Position numbers and translations under genes: made by a program
Shown here: in pieces, positions 8,202 through 17,142 of the stretch
Position numbering within the stretch: position 1 is the stretch's first letter
Layout: every line of letters begins with the position of its first letter
The notes under the pieces: generated by a model
Told to the model about the DNA's origin: nothing
The model's database searches: none
Seen by the model: the letters and a program-made list of their open reading frames with translations, nothing else
Origin: Flavobacterium aquariorum
GTDB lineage: Bacteria; Bacteroidota; Bacteroidia; Flavobacteriales; Flavobacteriaceae
Direction of reading: 5' to 3'
DNA: 64,000 nucleotides
Assembly (NCBI RefSeq): GCF_003254745.1
Contig: NZ_QKXH01000006.1
Coordinates: 1-64,000 of the forward strand

Positions 8202-9407
8202 ATGTACGGGACAACAAAAAATGAATTGATAAACGAGTTGGAAAACATAAAATCTAACGGACTTTATAAAAATGAACGAATAATTACTTCAAAACAAGGA
8301 GCCGAAATTAATACAACATCCCAAAATAACGTATTAAATTTTTGTGCAAATAACTATCTGGGGCTCGCATCCAATTCGGACGTAATTGAGGCTGGAATTG
8401 AAGCTTTAAAAAGATATGGTTTTGGACTTTCGTCCGTTCGCTTTATATGTGGGACACAAGATATTCACAAAGAACTGGAACAAAAAACAGCTGCATTTTT
8501 AGGAATGGAAGACTGTATTTTATATGCTTCTGCATTTGATGCCAATGGGGGGATTTTCGAGCCGTTACTATCTTCTGAAGATGCAGTAATATCAGATGAG
8601 TTTAATCATGCCTCTATAATTGACGGTATTCGCCTTTGTAAAGCAAATCGATTCAGATACAAGCATAATGATATGGGAGATTTAGAAGAACAGTTAAAAG
8701 CGGCTAGTTCCTCAAGGCGAAAATTAATTGTTACGGATGGTTCATTTTCTATGGATGGAACAATAGCCCAATTGGATAAAATATGTGACTTGGCAGACAA
8801 GTATGGAGCTTTGGTTATGATCGACGAATGTCATTCTACCGGTTTCATTGGGACCAAAGGGAGGGGCGTTCATGAATACCACAATGTTATGGATAGAGTA
8901 GATATTATCACGGGAACTTTTGGAAAAGCTTTGGGAGGCGCTTCGGGTGGATTTACGTCTGCAAGAAAGGAAATAGTTGAATTGTTGCGACAAGTTTCCA
9001 GACCTTATTTATTTTCAAATACAATAGCTCCGTCCATTGTTGGCGCTACTTTAAAAGTGCTTGAAATTTTAACCGATTCTACCCATCTAAGAGATAAATT
9101 GGAAGAAAATACAAAATATTTTCGTCAGGAAATGACAGCTGCCGGATTTGATATTGTTCCTGGTTTGCATCCCATAGTGCCTATAATGTTATATGATGCA
9201 CAGCTAGCCCAAGATTTTGCACGAAAACTATTGGAAGAGGGAATTTATGTAATTGGTTTTTTCTACCCGGTTGTGCCAAAAGGAAAAGCCAGAATACGAG
9301 TTCAGCTTTCTGCGGGACATGAACTGGATCAAATAAAGAAGGCTATCAATGCTTTTGTTAAAGTTGGAAAAGATTTGAAAGTAATTGAAGGCAATAATAC
9401 TTTTTAA
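8202..9407 (+). CDS. kbl: Glycine C-acetyltransferase (2-amino-3-ketobutyrate CoA ligase)
   Basis: A 401-residue PLP-dependent alpha-oxoamine synthase. It cleaves 2-amino-3-ketobutyrate with CoA to glycine and acetyl-CoA. The PLP lysine is Lys245 in [13 protein letters not shown], with DECHSTGF (Asp and His contacting PLP) about 25 residues earlier. [11 protein letters not shown] and SVRFICGTQ are near-diagnostic of Kbl. Length equals that of the E. coli enzyme. It is cotranscribed with tdh (6-bp gap) and followed by a strong terminator. Confidence 0.95.
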   Translation: MYGTTKNELINELENIKSNGLYKNERIITSKQGAEINTTSQNNVLNFCANNYLGLASNSDVIEAGIEALKRYGFGLSSVRFICGTQDIHKELEQKTAAFLGMEDCILYASAFDANGGIFEPLLSSEDAVISDEFNHASIIDGIRLCKANRFRYKHNDMGDLEEQLKAASSSRRKLIVTDGSFSMDGTIAQLDKICDLADKYGALVMIDECHSTGFIGTKGRGVHEYHNVMDRVDIITGTFGKALGGASGGFTSARKEIVELLRQVSRPYLFSNTIAPSIVGATLKVLEILTDSTHLRDKLEENTKYFRQEMTAAGFDIVPGLHPIVPIMLYDAQLAQDFARKLLEEGIYVIGFFYPVVPKGKARIRVQLSAGHELDQIKKAINAFVKVGKDLKVIEGNNTF

Positions 9408-9461
9408 GTTATAGTTAAAATTCAATTAAATCAATCAAAAACAGAAATAGTCGGTATAAAA

Positions 9462-9501
9462 AAAACGGATAGTATTTAGATTCTAATACTATCCGTTTTT
9501 T
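9462..9501. terminator. Bidirectional terminator between kbl and the CBM9-like gene
   Basis: A perfect 12-bp stem (9465-9476 with 9485-9496) and an 8-nt loop, with an A-tract before and a T-tract after, so it can end both the rightward kbl transcript and the leftward transcript. Confidence 0.85.
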
Positions 9502-9525
9502 ATTTGATTCATAGAATGCTATATT

Positions 9526-10176
9526 TTATTCTTTTAAAATTAATGTTCCGAAAGAAGAAGCTATATGGAAATTGGGTGTTTCCGTATTTGGATTTACCCA
9601 GGTTATCCAGATTGGTTCAAAATTTCCTTTTTCGTTCTGGGAATATTTTGCCCGAAAAATACCTGTTTCGATTTTGTTATTTTTGATTAAATTGAAATAT
9701 TTTAAGGATTGAATCGAAATTGAACCTTCTACGGTGAAAGAATCCTTTTTTACGGATGATTTTACTACCATGTCATCTTTCGGCCAACTCCAGCTAAAAT
9801 CCAAATTCTTATTTGGATAAGCAATGAAATCCATTAATCGTGCTTCAGAATCCATTTCCAAGCAGTAATAAGGATTCATGGAATCGTCGGACCTAAAAAA
9901 AAGTTCGACTCTATCCGAATTATTGATTCTGTCAAAACTATCATCCTGTTTTTCAATGTGAATTGATGAATCCACAACGGTGAAGTTGAAAAATAATTTT
10001 TCAGAATCCCAAAGTGCCTTGAATATAATCTTTGATGGCTTTTCACTATCCCATGGAGAGCAAAAATCGGTCAACGGCATGGCATTATTCCATAGAATGT
10101 CATCTCCTTTTCCGGTGAGAATCAATTGTTCTTTTTCGATTAAATTTACTGTGTATTCTTTTATTTTGTGATTCAT
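9526..10176 (-). CDS. CBM9-like carbohydrate-binding protein without export signal
   Basis: A 216-residue protein resembling the carbohydrate-binding family 9-like domain found in Bacteroidota. Supporting pieces are the FKALWDSEKLFFNFTVVD strand-rich core, the NSDRVELFF motif, FSWSWPKDD, and the late WITWVNP with FHIASSFGTLIL. There is no signal peptide or lipobox at the N-terminus, so it is predicted to be cytoplasmic, which is odd for a glycan-binding module. It is the only leftward gene between kbl and susC and shares the bidirectional terminator with kbl. It could bind an imported saccharide or nucleotide sugar; no enzymatic motif is seen. Function unknown. Confidence 0.7.
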   Translation of the reverse strand: MNHKIKEYTVNLIEKEQLILTGKGDDILWNNAMPLTDFCSPWDSEKPSKIIFKALWDSEKLFFNFTVVDSSIHIEKQDDSFDRINNSDRVELFFRSDDSMNPYYCLEMDSEARLMDFIAYPNKNLDFSWSWPKDDMVVKSSVKKDSFTVEGSISIQSLKYFNLIKNNKIETGIFRAKYSQNEKGNFEPIWITWVNPNTETPNFHIASSFGTLILKE

Positions 10177-10533
10177 TTTATACTGAATTGGTTTTTTGGA
10201 TAAAACTTAGTTCAAACATTTTTCGCAAAAAAATAATTAAAAGAAATGTCAATTTTTCCCCTTGTAAAATCACTATTTCTGTGATGTTATTAACAGTACT
10301 TTTTTGAGCTCTAATTTTTAACTGCAAATAAGCAAATAAAATTAGAAAAAAGGGTTATTCTAGTCTTAACTGATAATTATTTAATTTTCAATGATATTAT
10401 TTATTTTCTACAAATTAATATCATTTAATCAGTATTTCAATCATTTGTCAGGAAATATAATTCTAAATCTGATAAAACTATTTTTTTAATTATTGGAATT
10501 GTATTACAAAAAATGTGTGATTATTCAATTTTT

Positions 10534-10570
10534 TGTGCTCGAGAACACAAATTTAATGTGTTCGAGCACA
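10534..10570. promoter_or_regulatory. Double operator upstream of susCD
   Basis: Sites TGTGCTCGAGAACA (10534-10547) and TGTGTTCGAGCACA (10557-10570), centres 10540.5 and 10563.5, are 23 bp apart. The two 14-mers are identical to those upstream of tdh. They lie about 320 bp before the susC start and directly upstream of the promoter. Confidence 0.85.
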
Positions 10571-10586
10571 TTTTTTATGTTTTTCC

Positions 10587-10617
10587 TTGTTTAATAAAAA
10601 TATAATATATAGTTTCG
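10587..10617 (+). promoter_or_regulatory. Promoter of the susCD operon
   Basis: TTG at 10587-10589 and TATAGTTTCG at 10608-10617, with the same 28-bp internal distance and 53.5-bp operator-to-box distance as the other two regulon promoters. The predicted start near 10622 leaves a leader of about 270 nt that contains a 40-codon open frame. Confidence 0.7.
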
Positions 10618-10766
10618 TAATTGAATTGTAGATTTTATTGTTTGAATTTTAATTTTTAACGATCAAAAAAATGACTTTATCATCATTTTAACTTTAAAAA
10701 TGAATATGTATTTAGTTAAACATTTTCTTTTCTAAAAACACTTTAAAAATTTAAAAATCAGAATAA

Positions 10767-10889
10767 ATGAAACAAAATAAATTCTTCTTTTTTTATGAAA
10801 TTAAAATAGACGTGTTTGATTTCATAACACAAAAAGAGGAACGAATTGAAAAAATATTGATTAAGTATACCAACCAAAAAAAACAATAA
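10767..10889 (+). CDS. Possible 40-residue leader peptide ahead of susC
   Basis: An ATG-initiated frame of 40 codons, ending in TAA two bases before the susC ATG, inside the long 5' leader. The peptide is Lys- and aromatic-rich at its start (MKQNKFFFFYE) and charged at its end, with no family recognised. It could be translationally coupled to susC or be a chance frame in AT-rich DNA. The position, directly abutting susC, is the only positive evidence. Confidence 0.35.
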   Translation: MKQNKFFFFYEIKIDVFDFITQKEERIEKILIKYTNQKKQ

Positions 10890-10891
10890 GT

Positions 10892-13800
10892 ATGAATGAA
10901 ATAACCAAAAACAAGCAGGAGCACTATCGGCTTAACATTTTCTCAGGGAGAATGGTCAAAATTACTACCGTTTTACTGTTAAATTGGACTTTGCAGGCTT
11001 CAGCATCAGAAAGTTTTAAGACAAATCTTCCTATTGAAGTTAATGTTCAAAATGTACAAAAGCAAATTAAAGGGAAGGTTACCGATGAAAGTGGTTTACC
11101 TATATCTGGAGTAAATATCCAGGTAAAGGGGAGTAAAGAATCTGTCCAATCAGAATTTGACGGATCTTTTACAATTAATGCAGATGAAGCTTCGGTTACT
11201 TTGGTTTTTTCCTTTATAGGCAAAGAAACTAAAGAAGTAAAAGCTGGTGCTGGTTTCGTGAATGTCGTTTTGAAAGAAGAGGGACTAAAAATGAACGAAG
11301 TAATTGTTGTTGGGTATGGTAAACAAAAGAAAGGTGACGTTACTGGCTCTGTGAGTTCTATTGGTAAAGATAACTTAAATTTAGGTGGTACTGTTGCCAA
11401 TGTCGGCCAAGCCTTGCAAGGTCGTGCATCTGGAATTCAGGTACAACAAAATAATTTTGCTCCGGGGAGTACACCTTCTGTTGTTATTAGAGGTGGTAAC
11501 TCAATCAATACTTCTAATTCACCATTGTATGTTGTTGATGGATTTATTACAAGCACCGGTGCATCTATTAGCCCAAATGACATTGAAAATATTCAGGTTT
11601 TAAAAGATGCTTCTTCTACGGCCATTTATGGTGCCAGAGGAGGAAATGGGGTAATATTGATTACTACCAAGAAAGGAAAACTTGGGAAAATGCAAGTTGA
11701 GGCCGAAATCTCGGATGGTTTTCAAAATATAATTAAGGAGCCTTCTTTGTTGAATGGACAACAATACGCCAGCTATCAAAATGCACTTGCTGCCGAAAAT
11801 GGTAAGCCGCCGGTTTTTCCTTCCAGTTTTCCAATTGCGAATACCAATTGGTTTGATGAAGCAACGCGTCAGGGAAGCGTAATCAACAGAAGCCTTACTT
11901 TTAGCGGAAGCGACAAAGTGTCTAAATTTTTTCTTTCAGGAAACTATATAAAACAAAAAGGAGCTTTAGAAAATACTGATTTTGAAAGATACACTGTTAG
12001 AATGGGTGCCGAGAAAAAATTTAATGATAAATTAAATATGGGTACCAATGTTTATGGTGCTGTAAGTGAAGGAAACAACAGTGATTTTGGGGACAACATT
12101 TTATCTCCGATGTATTCTCTTCAAACTGCACCTCCTAGTATTCCTGTTTACAACCCTGATGGATCTTATTATAAATTTCAAGGAAAGGATAACGCATTGG
12201 CTCTTTTGTTAGAACCTACAAATCATATAATCAATAGATTGGTAAACGGAAGTATGTTTTTGGACTATGAAGTTATCAAAAACTTAACTTACCATTTTGG
12301 CGCAGGGGCTGAGTGGCAAGAGAACATACAAGGAAATTATACCCCTAGTACGCTTGTTGCTGGAGCCGCCTTAAAAGGGATTGGATCTGAAGAAAATAAA
12401 ACATATTTTAGGTGGAGTACAGAGCAATATTTAACATATAAATTTACAACTGGTGAGCATGCTGTAACCGCGATGTTGGGAACTTCAAATCAAAAAGATA
12501 CCTACGAGCGATTAAAAGCAGTAGGTACTGGTTTTAGCAACGATTTGTTGACATATTACAACCTTCAAGGAGCCGAAGTTTATCAGAAACCGGAAACTGA
12601 GAAAACAGAGACGAAGCTTACTTCGTATTTCGGTAGGTTGAATTATTCATTTGCTGATAAATATCTAGCTTCTTTCACTATAAGAAAAGATGGTTCATCC
12701 CGTTTTGGTCCAAACAATAAATATGGGATCTTCCCATCTGGGGCCGTTGCTTGGAAACTCTCAAATGAATCGTTTATACAAGACCTAAATACTTTTTCGG
12801 ATTTAAAATTAAGAGTCAGTTACGGTATTACAGGGAATGATGGTATTGGAGATTATTCATACATGAGTAGACTTGTTTCTTATGGGGTAACAATTGCTCC
12901 TGATGGTTTTGTTGGCGGTACGGAGCCTGCTAATTTAGCTAACCCTAATTTGAAATGGGAAGAAACGGCTCAAACCAATTTAGGTTTGGATATGGGATTC
13001 TTTAATGGAAGACTTAGCGGGACTATTGATTTCTATAAAAAAACAACAAGTGATGCACTTTTAAATGTTCCTGTTGGAGGATGGTGGGGTTTTGGTACTC
13101 AAAGAATTAATTCGGGAATTATTGAAAATAAAGGGTTTGAGCTTGGCATAAGCAGCGAAAACTTTAGAACAGATAATTTTTCATGGAGAACATCTTTAAA
13201 TTTCGCGTACAATAAGCAGGAGATTGTTGAACTTGCTGACAATGTTAAAATAATTAGTACCAATACATCCAACCCAAGCGGTGTAGTTTCAGGTCAAGAG
13301 TTTACAAGATTAGAGCCAGGAAAAGAAATGGGAGTATTATTTGGTTATGAATATGCGGGAGTTGTAAAAACAGGAGAAGTGTATGCGCCGCAACCATTGT
13401 CTAAGCCAGGAGACCCGAAATATGTGGATGTAAATGGAGACGGAAAAATTACGGCCGATGACAGAACTTATTTAGGAAATTCTACACCTCATTATCTTGC
13501 AGGGTTTAATAATGATTTTAGATATAAAAATTTCGACTTGAATATCTTTTTTCAAGGGGCTTTTGACTATTCCGTGTACAATATGACCGCAATGGTAGGA
13601 GAATCATCTACAAGTACAGACGTCTTAAATCGTTGGGTTGCCGGTACAAATGAAAATACAGATATTCCAAGAAACGGCTATTACGCAAGTAAATATGGTA
13701 GTTATGTTAATTCAAAATTTGTTGAAGAAGCATCTTATATTCGTTTGAAAAATGTTTCTCTTGGATACTCTATTCCCGAGAGTGCATTGAAACAAGTTAA

Positions 13801-13993
13801 ATTTATAGATAGTATCAGATTGTATGCTATTGGTCAGAATTTGGTAACTTTTACAAACTATTCTGGAAATGACCCTGAAGTAAACGCACATACAGCTTCA
13901 GTTACATCACAAAACATTGGTGGAGGAATCGATTTCAACTCATTCCCAGCTTCCAGGACTTTTATTTTGGGTTTAAAAGTTACAATTCATTAG
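10892..13993 (+). CDS. SusC/RagA-like TonB-dependent outer-membrane receptor
   Basis: A 1033-residue outer-membrane transporter that imports oligosaccharides or glycopeptides with energy from TonB. A hydrophobic signal region (about residues 22-39) precedes a carboxypeptidase-D-regulatory-like beta domain (about 57-115), the NEVIVVGYGKQ segment that starts the plug (about 133), the plug domain and a 22-strand-type barrel ending in an aromatic-rich RTFILGLKVTIH. ATG 10892 gives a long polar stretch before the signal; Met21 (10952) is an alternative start with a more usual signal peptide. The SusD partner follows 37 bp later. Expression is expected from the double-operator promoter. The usual partners of SusC/D loci, an ECF sigma/anti-sigma pair or hybrid two-component regulator, are absent. 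Confidence 0.96.
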   Translation: MNEITKNKQEHYRLNIFSGRMVKITTVLLLNWTLQASASESFKTNLPIEVNVQNVQKQIKGKVTDESGLPISGVNIQVKGSKESVQSEFDGSFTINADEASVTLVFSFIGKETKEVKAGAGFVNVVLKEEGLKMNEVIVVGYGKQKKGDVTGSVSSIGKDNLNLGGTVANVGQALQGRASGIQVQQNNFAPGSTPSVVIRGGNSINTSNSPLYVVDGFITSTGASISPNDIENIQVLKDASSTAIYGARGGNGVILITTKKGKLGKMQVEAEISDGFQNIIKEPSLLNGQQYASYQNALAAENGKPPVFPSSFPIANTNWFDEATRQGSVINRSLTFSGSDKVSKFFLSGNYIKQKGALENTDFERYTVRMGAEKKFNDKLNMGTNVYGAVSEGNNSDFGDNILSPMYSLQTAPPSIPVYNPDGSYYKFQGKDNALALLLEPTNHIINRLVNGSMFLDYEVIKNLTYHFGAGAEWQENIQGNYTPSTLVAGAALKGIGSEENKTYFRWSTEQYLTYKFTTGEHAVTAMLGTSNQKDTYERLKAVGTGFSNDLLTYYNLQGAEVYQKPETEKTETKLTSYFGRLNYSFADKYLASFTIRKDGSSRFGPNNKYGIFPSGAVAWKLSNESFIQDLNTFSDLKLRVSYGITGNDGIGDYSYMSRLVSYGVTIAPDGFVGGTEPANLANPNLKWEETAQTNLGLDMGFFNGRLSGTIDFYKKTTSDALLNVPVGGWWGFGTQRINSGIIENKGFELGISSENFRTDNFSWRTSLNFAYNKQEIVELADNVKIISTNTSNPSGVVSGQEFTRLEPGKEMGVLFGYEYAGVVKTGEVYAPQPLSKPGDPKYVDVNGDGKITADDRTYLGNSTPHYLAGFNNDFRYKNFDLNIFFQGAFDYSVYNMTAMVGESSTSTDVLNRWVAGTNENTDIPRNGYYASKYGSYVNSKFVEEASYIRLKNVSLGYSIPESALKQVKFIDSIRLYAIGQNLVTFTNYSGNDPEVNAHTASVTSQNIGGGIDFNSFPASRTFILGLKVTIH

Positions 13994-14030
13994 TCTAAAA
14001 AGCTTTTTTACTAACACTAAATTTATTAAA

Positions 14031-15542
14031 ATGAAAAAATATACAATACTATTACTTTTACTTACCGCAGGAGTACAATTTTCGTGCAACAACGATCTTG
14101 ATCCCACGGTATACAGTAATTTGACCAATACAAACGGGTATCAAACAAAGTCGGATGCCATTGCAGCCGTCAATTCAATTTATGGCAGGCTAAAAGGACC
14201 TGTTGTTGGAGATAACTTTTCGTATTGGGCAACGAGACATTTTGCTTTGACAGATCTTGCAACAGATTTAGGACATTGCCAATACGGTGGTGATCCAGGA
14301 CAACTCTCTTTAGGAACTTGGAATGCTGCCAATGGATTGCTTAAGGAAGATTGGAATGCAATGTATAAGTTGATTGCCAATGCCAATAGTGCGATTTATA
14401 ACATCGCGCCTATGACTGGAATTTCGGATGCTGAAAAAGCGCAATTTATAGCCGAAGCCAAATTTTTAAGAGCTTCTGCCTATATGGACTTAACGGATTC
14501 TTGGGGTCCGGTAATTTTAATTACGGAAGCCAATTTGGGAAACCCTGCTTATTTAGATCAAACACCTCCAACATCAGTTGAGGATATTGATGCTTTCTTG
14601 ATTAAAGAACTTAATGACGCAGCAGCTGTATTGCCCGTGAATTATAAAAGCAATGCAATTTATGATAGTAATGATGTGGGGCGTGCCACCAAAGGTGCTG
14701 CATTAACATTGTTGGCAAAATTGTATTTACGCAGCCACAGCTGGCAACAAGTAGTGAGTGTTACCAAACAGGTAATGGACCTTAATGAATACAGCCTTTT
14801 CCCCTCTTATAATGGATTGTTCAAAGAAAGCAACAAATGGTGTAGCGAAAATATTTTCTCTTCCCTTAGTGATGCCAATACAAATGGAACGGAATTGTTG
14901 AATCATTTTGGACCAGTAGATCATCCTGTTGTTCAAAACAGATGGCAGTATTATACTGTAAACTGGGATTTCTATAATACTTTTGGTGATGAAGATGACA
15001 GAAAACAATGTTTCTTCCCAGAATTTATGGGTGTTGACGGTTTGTTGCACAAGCAAGCTCCTACATTGGGTGCTGAACCACCTGCAGGTGAGTTCTACAT
15101 GCCGGATGTATCTACCAGAAAATACGCAGATGATGAAACTACTACTTATTATGATGGTCACAGTGTAGATATTTTACGTTATGCCGATGTATTGTTAAGT
15201 AGAGCAGAAGCAATAAATGAACTTAGTGGGCCTACTGCCGAAGCAATAGATCTTATCAATCAAGTTAAAGCAAGATCACACGCTAAACTTTTGGTTTTGG
15301 CAGATTACAATCAAACAACTTTAAGAGATGCTATTTTGCAAGAAAGAGGTTGGGAGTTCTTCTTTGAAGGAAAACGTCGTTCCGATTTAATTAGAATGAA
15401 CAAATATGATGTTCTTGTAAATGCATATCACCTTAGAGTAGGTGAAGCAGCTCAAATCAAGATGCCTCAAAATAAATTTTATACTTACCCTCAAAGTCAA
15501 GTGGATCTTAACCCTAAGTTAAGCAATGCCGACAGACAGTAA
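14031..15542 (+). CDS. SusD/RagB-like glycan-binding lipoprotein
   Basis: A 503-residue surface lipoprotein that caps the SusC channel. The lipobox ends at Cys19 (GVQFSC). The N-terminal SusD-like region and TPR-type helices (for example GAALTLLAKLYLR) are followed by the C-terminal RagB/SusD signature ERGWEFFFEGKRRSDLIRM. The length is at the lower end for the family. It lies directly after susC and is followed by a strong terminator, so the downstream enzymes may be transcribed at a lower level by read-through. Confidence 0.96.
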   Translation: MKKYTILLLLLTAGVQFSCNNDLDPTVYSNLTNTNGYQTKSDAIAAVNSIYGRLKGPVVGDNFSYWATRHFALTDLATDLGHCQYGGDPGQLSLGTWNAANGLLKEDWNAMYKLIANANSAIYNIAPMTGISDAEKAQFIAEAKFLRASAYMDLTDSWGPVILITEANLGNPAYLDQTPPTSVEDIDAFLIKELNDAAAVLPVNYKSNAIYDSNDVGRATKGAALTLLAKLYLRSHSWQQVVSVTKQVMDLNEYSLFPSYNGLFKESNKWCSENIFSSLSDANTNGTELLNHFGPVDHPVVQNRWQYYTVNWDFYNTFGDEDDRKQCFFPEFMGVDGLLHKQAPTLGAEPPAGEFYMPDVSTRKYADDETTTYYDGHSVDILRYADVLLSRAEAINELSGPTAEAIDLINQVKARSHAKLLVLADYNQTTLRDAILQERGWEFFFEGKRRSDLIRMNKYDVLVNAYHLRVGEAAQIKMPQNKFYTYPQSQVDLNPKLSNADRQ

Positions 15543-15570
15543 GTAGTAATTTGGTTGTTTAAATTTAAGA

Positions 15571-15620
15571 CCAAGGATATAAAACATAGTAAATAGGGAA
15601 ACTATTATATCCTTGGTTTT
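15571..15620 (+). terminator. Terminator or attenuator after susD
   Basis: CCAAGGATAT (15571-15580) pairs perfectly with ATATCCTTGG (15607-15616), enclosing a smaller ATAGT/ACTAT stem, and is followed by TTTT. Such structures after susCD commonly reduce expression of the distal genes relative to susCD. Confidence 0.8.
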
Positions 15621-15660
15621 TATAAAAAAGGACTAGCATTTTTTTTAAAACACACATAAA

Positions 15661-17070
15661 ATGATCAAGAGATTTTTATCAATAGGACTTTTTGTTTTCT
15701 CGCTATCAATACTGATGAGCTGCTCTAATAAAGGCAATTGTATCCAAAATATCATCGTAGGAACTCATGGTAACAACGAATTGAAAATTCAAATCGATGT
15801 TACTACAAGTACTGATGCAAAGGTCTATGTAGAATATTGGCGTGAGGCAACTGGAACTAAAGGTAAAATGACTTCCTTGACAACAACTAGTGGAACAAAA
15901 CATTCTTTGGTACTTTGTTCTATTAGGCCAGACACTAAATACAACTATCAGGTTGTGACCATTCAGGATGATGTGAAAAACACTAGTAAAGTTTATGCTT
16001 TCAAATCCAGGCAATTGCCGGAATGGTTTCAAAAACAATTCAAAGCCAATTGTCCAAAGCCTAATTTATTACCTGAAAATTTCAAAAAAGGCTTTATGCT
16101 TTTAAGCAAAAGAGAAACCCCAGGAGTGGCTTATATAGTGGATTATAAAGGAAACTTGAGATGGTATCATACTGTAGAAGGGACGGGATTCAAAGTTTCC
16201 TGTTTTACCGATGACCAAACGATTATTTCCATACTAGGAAAAAATGATGAGCCAACGAGTTATGGCAGTGAGATTTTAGAAATTAATTTGCAAGGTGATA
16301 CGCTAACGCACATCAAAAAAGGTCAAGGCGATTTTAAACAAGTTATTCATCATGAAATTTTTAAAAAATCGACCAACGAAATCGTGACTTTGTTTGTTGA
16401 TGAAAGAATAACCGACTTATCCTCGATAGGCGGTAAAAAGAAAGATACCATCAATGGTGACGGAATTATTATCATGGATAAAAAAGGAAAACAACTTTGG
16501 AAATGGAGTGTTTTTGACGATTTAGATCCAATGAAAGATAAAGCATTGTTGAAAACAAAAAAGGATTGGATGCATGCCAACAGCTTGAATTACGACAAAG
16601 ACGGCAATTTTATTATTTCGTTTTATAACAACGGCCAAATTTGGAAAGTAGATGCTAAAACCGGAAAAGTAATCTGGAAAATAGGAAAAGGCGGGACAAT
16701 GACAATGCCAGCCAACTGTAATTTCTCGCAAGCCCACGCTGCACATATTAACAAGGAAGGAAGCTTAATGTTTTTTGATAATGGTGTCGATAAAAAACAA
16801 TCTTCTGTTTTTGCTTTTAAAGTAGATGAAAAAGGCAATGCCATAAAACTGGATTACCAAGTGAAATTACCGAAGGAAATCTATAATGACAGAATGGGAA
16901 GTGCCTATATGATTGATAAAGAAACCATATTGTGCTGTTGTTCTAAAAGACACATAACTGTTTTGACCAATAAACAAGGGGTTTTGCTATGGGCCTTAGA
17001 GTCCGAAATTCCTCCTTATCGAGTTAAGTTTATTCCAGAAGATAAACTCAAACCGTTTCTTTTTAACTAA
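15661..17070 (+). CDS. Arylsulfotransferase (ASST)-family lipoprotein
   Basis: A 469-residue lipoprotein (lipobox ILMSC, Cys21). A fibronectin-like N-terminal part (about 35-125) is followed by a beta-propeller whose repeats read like WYHTVEGTG, WKWSVFDDL, and WKVDAKTGKVIWKIG. The stretch DWMHANSLNYDKDGNF (about residue 300) and SQAHAAHI (about 360) hold the conserved His residues of the arylsulfate/arylsulfotransferase family, which moves sulfuryl groups between phenolic donors and acceptors in the periplasm. Whether this protein is a sulfotransferase or only shares the fold is not clear. The next gene is a TsdA-like cytochrome c 72 bp downstream. No sulfatase gene is present in the visible locus. 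Confidence 0.78.
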   Translation: MIKRFLSIGLFVFSLSILMSCSNKGNCIQNIIVGTHGNNELKIQIDVTTSTDAKVYVEYWREATGTKGKMTSLTTTSGTKHSLVLCSIRPDTKYNYQVVTIQDDVKNTSKVYAFKSRQLPEWFQKQFKANCPKPNLLPENFKKGFMLLSKRETPGVAYIVDYKGNLRWYHTVEGTGFKVSCFTDDQTIISILGKNDEPTSYGSEILEINLQGDTLTHIKKGQGDFKQVIHHEIFKKSTNEIVTLFVDERITDLSSIGGKKKDTINGDGIIIMDKKGKQLWKWSVFDDLDPMKDKALLKTKKDWMHANSLNYDKDGNFIISFYNNGQIWKVDAKTGKVIWKIGKGGTMTMPANCNFSQAHAAHINKEGSLMFFDNGVDKKQSSVFAFKVDEKGNAIKLDYQVKLPKEIYNDRMGSAYMIDKETILCCCSKRHITVLTNKQGVLLWALESEIPPYRVKFIPEDKLKPFLFN

Positions 17071-17142
17071 AAAAATAACCAAAAGGTGAGAGATGTTTCA
17101 ATTGGAATAACTTCAAGTACCTGGATTTAATAACTTATCAGT

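Noticed and set aside
14727-15161. A 144-codon antisense frame inside susD, and similar long antisense frames inside the SusC, aminopeptidase and DUF5916 genes.
   Set aside because: They mirror strongly conserved coding sequence on the other strand and show no family motifs; they are by-products of codon use.
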